The translations under genes were made by a program, and so were the position numbers. A stretch of DNA of 5,175 nucleotides from positions 1-5,175 of the forward strand of contig JAUVDU010000158.1 in assembly GCA_030595135.1 (NCBI GenBank), written 5' to 3'. This DNA is from Deltaproteobacteria bacterium (lineage in GTDB: Bacteria > Desulfobacterota > Anaeroferrophillalia > Anaeroferrophillales > Tharpellaceae). Every line of letters starts with the position of its first letter. The stretch's first letter is position 1. The notes beneath the pieces were generated by a model. It did no database searches and was not told where the DNA came from. It was given only the letters and a program-made list of their open reading frames with translations. This document shows, one piece after another, positions 1 through 5,175 of the stretch.

Positions 1-366
1 GTCGGGCCGACCCCGGCTAAACCCGGTAAAGCGATCGGCTCGGCCGGGCCGACCACCAGTTACCGCATGGATTCCTATTCGCCCCGGCTTCTGGCTGAGG
101 GTTTGAAGGGGATGATCGGTAAAGGTGGACGCAGCTTAGAGGTTCGTGAGGCGATCAAAGAGTATCGTGGCATCTATTTTGCTGCGACCGGCGGCGCTGG
201 GGCTCTTTTGGCTCAACGCATTAAAAAGGCCGAAGTCGTAGCCTATGAAGATTTAGGCCCCGAAGCCATTCGCCGGATTGAAGTTGAAGATTTTCCGGTT
301 GTCGTTATCAACGATATTCACGGCAATGACCTGTATGAACAGGGCGTTATCCCTTATAAAAAATAA
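1..366 (+). CDS. Fumarate hydratase class I, beta subunit/C-terminal domain (5' partial)
   Basis: The frame is open from base 1 and ends with TAA at 364-366, giving 121 residues with the N-terminus outside the window. Recognisable family signatures are GPTTSYRMD (visible residues 16-24), the glycine-rich GMIGKGGRS (37-45), ATGGAGALLA (62-71) and VVAYEDLG (79-86). They match the C-terminal (beta) domain of the iron-sulfur fumarase/L-tartrate dehydratase family. The expected reaction is reversible hydration of fumarate to (S)-malate in the cytoplasm. The [4Fe-4S] cluster belongs to the alpha part, which is not seen here. Separate beta subunits are usually somewhat under 200 residues, so about a third would be missing; a fused alpha-beta polypeptide cannot be excluded. 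Tartrate dehydratase is a less likely alternative, because these sequences alone separate the two activities poorly. It lies 16 bases upstream of the HdrC-like gene on the same strand, so co-transcription is likely. Confidence 0.9.
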   Translation, partial: VGPTPAKPGKAIGSAGPTTSYRMDSYSPRLLAEGLKGMIGKGGRSLEVREAIKEYRGIYFAATGGAGALLAQRIKKAEVVAYEDLGPEAIRRIEVEDFPVVVINDIHGNDLYEQGVIPYKK

Positions 367-368
367 TT

Positions 369-373
369 AAGGA
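369..373 (+). promoter_or_regulatory. Ribosome binding site of the HdrC-like gene
   Basis: AAGGA lies nine bases before the ATG at 383. It sits in the 16-base gap after the fumarase stop codon, which leaves no room for an obvious separate promoter and supports one transcript. Confidence 0.6.
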
Positions 374-382
374 TTCAATTAT

Positions 383-799
383 ATGAAAACCGTAATTTCA
401 CGTTCTCAAGTGAAGGGCGACTTTGTCAGCAAGGTAGCTGAGATCAGCGGCGAGAATTTTTTTAACTGTTACCAGTGTGGTAACTGTTCCGCCGGTTGTC
501 CTTCGGTAGATGAGATGGATCTCCTGCCCAGTCAGGTCGTGCGCTATCTCCAGCTGGGTCTTGAAGAAGAAGTCAAAAGCTGTAAATCGATGTGGGTTTG
601 TGCGTCCTGTATGATGTGTCATGCTCGTTGTCCGAAAGGGGTCGATATTTCAAAAATCATGGAAGCCTTACGAGTCCTACGTCTGCGTGAAGTTGGGGCC
701 GAAGGTCATATTGATGTTACCGATTTTTCCGACGATTATCTGGCTCGGGCTCCGCAGATTGCCATGATCAGTGGTTACCGGAAGTTTCTCCCTCTTTAA
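383..799 (+). CDS. hdrC: HdrC-like heterodisulfide reductase iron-sulfur subunit
   Basis: This is a 138-residue soluble protein with two classic CxxCxxCxxxCP motifs: Cys29, 32, 35, 39 and Cys73, 76, 79, 83. Each should bind a [4Fe-4S] cluster. The spacing, the text CYQCGNCSAGCP and the helical linker between the motifs are typical of HdrC. In characterised HdrABC complexes HdrC carries electrons from the HdrA flavin/ferredoxin side to the HdrB active site, and that role is inferred here. No transmembrane segment is seen, so it is not the membrane HdrDE type. It is shorter than the methanogen HdrC I recall (about 180 residues): it ends about 55 residues after the second motif, at GYRKFLPL. No frameshift is needed to explain this, and HdrB starts only 20 bases later. 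The start is supported by AAGGA at 369-373. The order hdrC-hdrB-hdrA supports the call. Confidence 0.9.
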   Translation: MKTVISRSQVKGDFVSKVAEISGENFFNCYQCGNCSAGCPSVDEMDLLPSQVVRYLQLGLEEEVKSCKSMWVCASCMMCHARCPKGVDISKIMEALRVLRLREVGAEGHIDVTDFSDDYLARAPQIAMISGYRKFLPL

Positions 800-808
800 T
801 CCAATATT

Positions 809-823
809 ATGAGTAAACTATGA
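809..823 (+). other. Four-codon reading frame overlapping the hdrB start
   Basis: ATG at 809 is followed by AGT AAA CTA and a TGA at 821-823. That stop overlaps the hdrB ATG (820-822) as ATGA. The hdrB start has no strong Shine-Dalgarno sequence, so re-initiation from this mini-frame or from the preceding hdrC stop is conceivable. Such a short frame can also arise by chance. Confidence 0.25.
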
Positions 824-1695
824 AATATCCATATTTCCCCGGATGTACCCTCTATACCAAGGCTAAGAAGCTTGATGATGCCGGCCGTGAATGCAGTTTG
901 AAGCTCGGTTTTGAACTGGATGAACTTAAAGATTGGACCTGCTGCGGGGCGACTTTCCCGCTGGTTAATGACCAGCATATCACAATGTCGGGGCCGACCC
1001 GAATTCTGGCCGACACTAAAGATCAAGGCAACGATAAACTGGTGACTCTCTGTTCGGTCTGTTTCAATGTTTTGAAACGAACCAATAATGTGATGCTCAA
1101 CGACGAAGAGCGCCGGGCTAAGATCACTGATTTTATCGAACGTGATTATCACGGTGAAGTCGAAGTTCTACACTACCTGCAGCTTTTGCGAGATGAGATC
1201 GGTTTTGATGTTTTAAAAGAGAAGGTTGTAAAACCTCTTGAGGGACTTAAAGTCGCCTGTTATTACGGTTGTCTTCTGTTGCGTCCGGTTAAGGAGATTG
1301 GCTTGGATACAATGGAGGATCCGAGTATCTTCGAAGATTTTATTCGTGCTCTGGGTGGTGAACCGATCGAGTTTCCCTATAAAGTTGAATGTTGCGGTGC
1401 CTTTCAGGCGGTTCATTCCATGGATACGGCAACTAGATGTTCACGTGATATTCTTCGCAGTGCCAAAAACAGTGGTGCGGATGTGGTCATAACCACATGT
1501 CCCTTGTGTCAGTTTAATCTTGATGATCGTCAGCCGGAGATTCAAAAAAGTGATCCCGGTTTCAGCTCGATTCCGGTCGTCTACTTTACCCAATTGCTGG
1601 CTTTGGCCCTTGATCTACCGGCTGAAGAACTGGGTTTTGAACGTAACCTTATCGATCCTCTTCCAATACTAAAGGAAAAGGGCGTAATAGCTTAA
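820..1695 (+). CDS. hdrB: HdrB-like heterodisulfide reductase catalytic subunit (two CCG domains)
   Basis: This is a 291-residue protein with two intact cysteine-rich CCG motifs. The first is Cys9-X31-Cys41-Cys42-X35-Cys78-XX-Cys81. The second is Cys151-X39-Cys191-Cys192-X34-Cys227-XX-Cys230. The second begins in the highly characteristic stretch CYYGCLLLRP (147-156). In the HdrB family these ten cysteines hold two non-cubane [4Fe-4S] clusters that cleave or form a disulfide such as CoM-S-S-CoB. In bacteria the physiological disulfide or other acceptor is generally unknown, so the substrate is not assigned here. All ligands are present, which argues for a catalytically competent protein rather than the degenerate single-motif relatives. 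Length is about normal for the family. It starts 20 bases after hdrC and ends 15 bases before the short hdrA. The protein is cytoplasmic, with no signal peptide or membrane helix seen. Confidence 0.92.
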   Translation: MKYPYFPGCTLYTKAKKLDDAGRECSLKLGFELDELKDWTCCGATFPLVNDQHITMSGPTRILADTKDQGNDKLVTLCSVCFNVLKRTNNVMLNDEERRAKITDFIERDYHGEVEVLHYLQLLRDEIGFDVLKEKVVKPLEGLKVACYYGCLLLRPVKEIGLDTMEDPSIFEDFIRALGGEPIEFPYKVECCGAFQAVHSMDTATRCSRDILRSAKNSGADVVITTCPLCQFNLDDRQPEIQKSDPGFSSIPVVYFTQLLALALDLPAEELGFERNLIDPLPILKEKGVIA

Positions 1696-1697
1696 AT

Positions 1698-1702
1698 AAA
1701 GG
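1698..1702 (+). promoter_or_regulatory. Ribosome binding site of the short hdrA, deciding its start
   Basis: AAAGG lies eight bases before the ATG at 1711 and only five before the in-frame TTG at 1708. The ATG is therefore the better start, shortening the longest frame by one residue to 471. Confidence 0.5.
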
Positions 1703-1710
1703 CTTAATTG

Positions 1711-3126
1711 ATGGGTGAATTAATAGAATTAACCGGTTTGAAAGATGGTGAGCCGGTAACCTGCGTCGCTGTCTTTGGCGACCATGCTGATTTTGAAAGT
1801 GTGCCGGTCGATCGTCGGGTGATGGTGATTGGCGGTGGAATCACCGGGATTACTTCAGCTGTCGACTTGGGCAATGCCGGTTATCAGGTTATGTTGGTCG
1901 ATCGGTTGCCGTCGATTGGCGGACGCATGCTCCAGCTTTCTGAAACCTTTCCGACCTTAGATTGTGCCCAATGTACCTTGACTCCGCGAACTGTCGAATC
2001 CGGGCAGCATCCCAATGTGCTATTAAAAACCAGTTGTGAGGTAGAGGGCCTTAAAGGAGAGCCGGGTGATTTTACGGTTTCTATACGTCAGAAGATAACC
2101 TATGTCGATTGGAATAAATGTACCGGTTGTGGAACCTGTATTCAGAAATGTCCTAGTCAAAGTATTGCTCTCTTCGAGCGTGATGCCGGGCGTATGACAG
2201 CAATCTACACCCTCTCTCCCCAAGCCGTGCCCAATAAACCGGTGATAGATGCTGAGCGTTGCCGTTACCTGACTTTGGGTAAATGCGGAGTTTGTGCTAA
2301 ATCATGCCCGGTTGAAGCTATCGATTATGAACAACAAGAGAGTTTTTTCGAGGTTCGTGTCGGTGCCATAATTGTGTCCACCGGGTTTGATATTTACGAT
2401 TGGAAAAATAAGATGCCGGAATACGGCGGCGGCAATATCCCTGATGTCATTGATGGCCTGACTTTTGAACGCTATCTCTCAGCTTCCGGGCCGACGGCCG
2501 GAGCTATGATTCGTCCTTCCGATGGGAAGCTAGTTAAAGATATCGTTTTTATCCAGTGTGTTGGTTCCCGAAATCCTGAATTTCATAAAGCGTATTGTTC
2601 CAGGGTTTGTTGCATGTATACCGCTAAACATGCTCGGCTCTATAAACATGGTGTTCATGACGGCCAGGTTTATATTTTTTATATCGATATTCGTTCTACA
2701 GGAAAGGGTTACGAACAGTTTATCCAGCAATCGGTCTCTGAAGAAGAGATTCTATATATTCGTGGTCGGGTCGCGAAACTCCATCGTGACGGTGATAAAG
2801 TTATGGTACAGGGAGCTGATACTCTGACCGGAAAGAAAATTGAAATCGCTGCTGATATGGTTGTTCTGGCAGCTGCCATGGTACCCAATGATGGGGCCAA
2901 GGAGCTGGCTGATATTCTTGGTATCAACTATAATGATGACGGCTTTTTCATCGAAGATAATTATAAGCTTGCGTCGGTGGAAACCGGTCAGCAGGGGATT
3001 TATCTCGCTGGTTGTTGTCAGGGGATCAAAGATATTGCCGATTCCGCTGCCCAGGGTAGTGCCGCATCCAGTAAAGCCATGGTTCTTCTTTCCTCAGTCA
3101 GACGCCAGAAGCAGGAAGCAGTTTAA
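1711..3126 (+). CDS. hdrA: Short HdrA-like flavin/iron-sulfur protein (lacks N- and C-terminal domains)
   Basis: This is a 471-residue HdrA paralogue, numbered from the ATG at 1711. A short leader (about 1-35) is followed by an FAD-binding Rossmann motif, VIGGGITG (39-46), and IGGRM (69-73). A CxxC pair sits at Cys85/Cys88 within DCAQCTLTP. An inserted two-cluster ferredoxin has Cys137, 140, 143, 147 and Cys184-X7-192-XX-195-XXX-199. The HdrA signature C-X12-C-X3-CC is at Cys283, 296, 300, 301. Lys306, five residues after the CC, matches the lysine I recall lying near flavin N5 in the methanogen HdrA structure. The second flavin-contact segment is YLAGCCQG (431-438). Compared with full HdrA (about 650 residues) it lacks the roughly 140-residue N-terminal domain and the C-terminal ferredoxin. 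QmoA is another short HdrA relative, but the HdrB/HdrC neighbours favour an Hdr complex. It overlaps the next hdrA by one base, suggesting equal expression. Its role is inferred as a flavin-bearing electron-transfer or bifurcating partner. Confidence 0.88.
   Translation: MGELIELTGLKDGEPVTCVAVFGDHADFESVPVDRRVMVIGGGITGITSAVDLGNAGYQVMLVDRLPSIGGRMLQLSETFPTLDCAQCTLTPRTVESGQHPNVLLKTSCEVEGLKGEPGDFTVSIRQKITYVDWNKCTGCGTCIQKCPSQSIALFERDAGRMTAIYTLSPQAVPNKPVIDAERCRYLTLGKCGVCAKSCPVEAIDYEQQESFFEVRVGAIIVSTGFDIYDWKNKMPEYGGGNIPDVIDGLTFERYLSASGPTAGAMIRPSDGKLVKDIVFIQCVGSRNPEFHKAYCSRVCCMYTAKHARLYKHGVHDGQVYIFYIDIRSTGKGYEQFIQQSVSEEEILYIRGRVAKLHRDGDKVMVQGADTLTGKKIEIAADMVVLAAAMVPNDGAKELADILGINYNDDGFFIEDNYKLASVETGQQGIYLAGCCQGIKDIADSAAQGSAASSKAMVLLSSVRRQKQEAV
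3113..3116 (+). promoter_or_regulatory. Ribosome binding site of the long hdrA, inside the short hdrA
   Basis: AGGA lies nine bases before the ATG at 3126, inside the last codons of the preceding gene. Stop and start share a base (TAATG at 3124-3128), a usual arrangement for translational coupling. Confidence 0.55.
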
Positions 3127-5129
3127 TGGAAAAGAAATTAGGTGTATTTATTTGTTGGTGTGGTTCCAATATCGCAGCTAGTATTGATGTTGACCAAGCT
3201 GTAGCTGAGGCGGAAAAACTGGACGGAGTCGTCCATGCCGAAAACTACATGTACATGTGCTCCGATCCGGGCCAACAACTGGTCAAAGATACGATTGTCG
3301 AAAAAGGTCTTGATGGGGTTGTGGTTGCTTGCTGTTCTCCGCGTATGCATGAAAATACATTTCGTAAAGCGGCAGGTTTGGTAGGTATGAACTCCTATTT
3401 GTTGGAGATTGCCAATATTCGTGAGCAGTGTAGCTGGGTGCATCAGAATAATAAACCTCTGGCGACCGCCAAAGCAGTCAGTATTATTGAGGGAACCCTT
3501 GACAAGGTTAAGGAAAATCTTCCTTTAGAAACGATCACCATCGACATAACCAAACGGAATTGTGTCGTCGGCGGCGGGATTGCCGGAATCATGGCAGCTC
3601 TTGATTTGGCCAATGCCGATTATGACGTAGCCATAATCGAAAAGGAACCGGCTATCGGCGGCCACATGTCCCAGATCAGTCAGACCTTTCCCTACTTTCA
3701 GAACGTACCTGAATTGCTGCAGAAAAAAATCGATGAAGTCAACGCTCATCCTCGCATCAAGGTCTATCTCAATTCTGAAGTTGAAATCTTGGATGGTTAT
3801 GTTGGTAATTTCAATGTAACAATTCGTACTCAGCCAGCTTTTGTCGATCCTGCCAAGTGCACCGCCTGCGGTAAATGTCTTGAGGTTTGCCCGGTTTCCG
3901 TGGCTGACGAGTTTAACCGGGGCTTAAGCCAGCGGGGCGCAATCTTTCGTTATAATCAGACGGAAGCGGCCCGCATTCCGGTATTGCAGCAGGTCGATTG
4001 TCTCCATTTTGTTGATGTGGAAGACGCTGAAATGGATGCTGGTGCGGGTGTAAGATGCCGAGCCTGTGTTGATGTTTGCCCGGAAAATGCTATCGACTTG
4101 GGAGCCATTCGTACGCTTAATGAAGAGTTTGTCGGGGCCATCGTTATGGCCACCGGTTATGATCTCTACAGTCCGGCAAAAATGCCGGAATATGGGGCCG
4201 GAAAACTTCCCGACGTTATCGATGCTCTTGCCTTTGAACGCCTGCTCGATCCTCAGGGGCCGACCGGAGGCCGGATAGTGCGTCCTTCAGATGGTAAAGT
4301 CCCGAAAAATGTTGTCTTTATCCAGTGTGTCGGTTCGCGTGATCCGGAACGCCATAAAGCTTACTGTTCCCGGGCCTGCTGTATGTATACGGCGAAACAG
4401 GCACGCCTCTATCGGCAACAGGTCGAAGACGGGACAGCCTATATCTCCTACATGGATATTCGTTCCGACAGCCGCGACTTTGAAGAGTTTGTTCAACAGG
4501 GTATGGAGGAGGAGAAGCTTGTCTATATTCGTGGTCGGGTTGCCAAAGTGATTGAGGAAGATGGTATACTCAGGGTTTTCACCAGTGATACCTTGAGCAG
4601 TCGCCAGTTTGAGATTGAGGCCGATCTCGTGATCTTGGCAATGGCCATGGAGCCTAAAGCCGAGACCCGTGAACTGGCCAAGAAGATGAATGTTACGATT
4701 GACGGCGACGCTTTTCTTTCCGAGACCCATATTAAGCTCTATCCGGTCGAGAGTTCGACCAAAGGGGTCTATCTTGCCGGTTGCGGTCAGTCGCCCAAGG
4801 ATATCACCGATACGGTCACTCAGGCTCTAGCGACCGCCGGCAAGATTTTGACCATGTTCTCGAATGAGACCCTGATGGCTGATCCCCTGATCGCCGAAGT
4901 TAAGAATGATATCTGTAGTGGTTGCGGTGTCTGCATCGATATTTGCCCTTACGGAGCTCGTTTGATGAATGATTTTACACGGATCTCCGATGTCAATCAG
5001 GCCGTATGCCAGGGATGTGGTGCCTGTATTGCGGCCTGTCCCAATAAAGCCTGTGAACTGATTAACTCCACATCCCGTCAATTTATTCGGATGATTGGTG
5101 ATTTTGCCGGTAAAGCCGAGGCGGTGTAA
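3126..5129 (+). CDS. hdrA: Full-length HdrA-like flavin-based electron-bifurcating subunit
   Basis: This 667-residue protein has the length and layout of canonical HdrA. The N-terminal domain (about 1-140) has ICWCGSNIA (Cys10, Cys12), MCSDPGQ (Cys45) and ACCSPRMHE (Cys69, Cys70). The FAD-binding motif VGGGIAG is at 148-154, with IGGHM at 177-181. The inserted ferredoxin has Cys245, 248, 251, 255, then Cys292, 311, 314, 318. The C-X12-C-X3-CC signature is at Cys401, 414, 418, 419, with the flavin-side lysine at 424. The second flavin segment is YLAGCGQSPKDI. The C-terminal two-cluster ferredoxin has Cys597, 600, 603, 607 and 628, 631, 634, 638. In known HdrA the flavin splits electron pairs between ferredoxin and HdrBC; that role is inferred here. 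Two oddities stand out: the flavin-domain CxxC is replaced by Asn193 and Glu196, and the second inserted cluster motif has a long acidic spacer (C-X18-C). It is clearly paralogous to the gene just upstream. It has no fused MvhD domain. Confidence 0.93.
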   Translation: MEKKLGVFICWCGSNIAASIDVDQAVAEAEKLDGVVHAENYMYMCSDPGQQLVKDTIVEKGLDGVVVACCSPRMHENTFRKAAGLVGMNSYLLEIANIREQCSWVHQNNKPLATAKAVSIIEGTLDKVKENLPLETITIDITKRNCVVGGGIAGIMAALDLANADYDVAIIEKEPAIGGHMSQISQTFPYFQNVPELLQKKIDEVNAHPRIKVYLNSEVEILDGYVGNFNVTIRTQPAFVDPAKCTACGKCLEVCPVSVADEFNRGLSQRGAIFRYNQTEAARIPVLQQVDCLHFVDVEDAEMDAGAGVRCRACVDVCPENAIDLGAIRTLNEEFVGAIVMATGYDLYSPAKMPEYGAGKLPDVIDALAFERLLDPQGPTGGRIVRPSDGKVPKNVVFIQCVGSRDPERHKAYCSRACCMYTAKQARLYRQQVEDGTAYISYMDIRSDSRDFEEFVQQGMEEEKLVYIRGRVAKVIEEDGILRVFTSDTLSSRQFEIEADLVILAMAMEPKAETRELAKKMNVTIDGDAFLSETHIKLYPVESSTKGVYLAGCGQSPKDITDTVTQALATAGKILTMFSNETLMADPLIAEVKNDICSGCGVCIDICPYGARLMNDFTRISDVNQAVCQGCGACIAACPNKACELINSTSRQFIRMIGDFAGKAEAV

Positions 5130-5134
5130 AGAAT

Positions 5135-5175
5135 ATGGCTGAAAATCTTTTGCAAAAAGTGATGGCTGAGAGTGA
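5135..5175 (+). CDS. Start of an unidentified downstream gene (3' partial)
   Basis: ATG at 5135 lies five bases after the stop of the long hdrA and opens a frame reading MAENLLQKVMAES to the window edge (13 full codons). The spacing suggests it belongs to the same operon. The ribosome site is weak: AAAGA (5129-5132 region) is very close to the ATG, and GAGG (5118-5121) is 13 bases away. Too little is visible to identify a family. By analogy with other hdr operons, an MvhD-like or ferredoxin/F420-hydrogenase-beta-like electron-input subunit is a reasonable guess, but nothing in these residues shows it. Confidence 0.5.
   Translation, partial: MAENLLQKVMAES

Noticed and set aside
4..54. Direct repeat GGGCCGACC at 4-12 and 46-54
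   Set aside because: Both copies are in frame and encode Gly-Pro-Thr in the fumarase. The same codons recur for Gly-Pro-Thr in other genes of the window.
364..381. Inverted repeat TAATT...AATTA around the hdrC ribosome site
   Set aside because: The five-base stem is entirely A/T with no T-run after it. It is too weak for a terminator or convincing RNA switch.
1238..1492. Alternative + strand frames inside hdrB, and at 2558-2827 and 2840-3181 inside/after the short hdrA
   Set aside because: They are out-of-frame shadows of strongly supported cysteine-motif proteins, with no family resemblance of their own.
2755..2771. 17-base exact repeat with 4524-4540
   Set aside because: It encodes the shared YIRGRV segment at equivalent positions of the two hdrA paralogues, so it reflects duplication and protein constraint, not a mobile or regulatory repeat.
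3094..3126. Both HdrA proteins end in Glu-Ala-Val
   Set aside because: The residues before differ and the two C-termini belong to different domains, so a three-residue match is most simply chance.
4287..4730. Long open frame on the minus strand (147 codons)
   Set aside because: It lies entirely inside the long hdrA, whose protein is strongly recognisable in the + frame. The antisense translation has no recognisable motifs. The same holds for the minus-strand frames at 796-1152 and 3138-3443.
1711..5129. Identification of the two HdrA genes as qmoA/qmoB
   Set aside because: The long protein ends in a two-cluster ferredoxin rather than an MvhD-like domain, and the neighbours are soluble HdrC and HdrB, not membrane QmoC.

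Overview
The window looks like part of a strict anaerobe's central electron-transfer operon. It holds the end of an iron-sulfur (class I) fumarase beta subunit, then a tight run of heterodisulfide-reductase-like genes in the order hdrC, hdrB, hdrA (short form), hdrA (long form), then the first codons of one more gene. Everything is on the + strand. Gaps between genes are 0 to about 20 bases, and I see no terminator-like hairpin and no gene-free stretch over 300 bases. The organism is inferred, not proven. HdrABC-type flavin/iron-sulfur proteins beside an oxygen-sensitive fumarase fit a bacterial sulfate reducer, syntroph or related Desulfobacterota better than a methanogen, but no marker gene settles it.

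Layout: 1-366, C-terminal part of fumarate hydratase beta; 383-799, HdrC-like protein with two [4Fe-4S] motifs; 820-1695, HdrB-like protein with two complete non-cubane-cluster (CCG) motifs; 1711-3126, short HdrA paralogue (flavin domain plus inserted ferredoxin domain, no N- or C-terminal domain); 3126-5129, full-length HdrA paralogue with N-terminal domain, flavin domain, inserted ferredoxin and C-terminal two-cluster ferredoxin; 5135-5175, start of an unidentified gene.

By family knowledge, HdrA carries the flavin that splits or merges electron pairs, HdrC relays electrons, and HdrB reduces or oxidises a disulfide/thiol at its two non-cubane clusters. All proteins appear soluble, as I see no signal peptides or membrane segments. 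The terminal substrate, and the partner that feeds or drains HdrA (MvhD/hydrogenase, formate dehydrogenase, NADH-linked flavoprotein, ferredoxin), are not visible here.

The most unusual point is the pair of HdrA paralogues. The short one keeps a CxxC in its flavin domain but lacks the N-terminal domain. The long one keeps the N-terminal cysteines, but both CxxC cysteines are replaced (Asn and Glu) in an ungapped local alignment. The two may work as a complementary hetero-pair. The upstream fumarase suggests, without proving it, a link to the C4-dicarboxylate/TCA branch.
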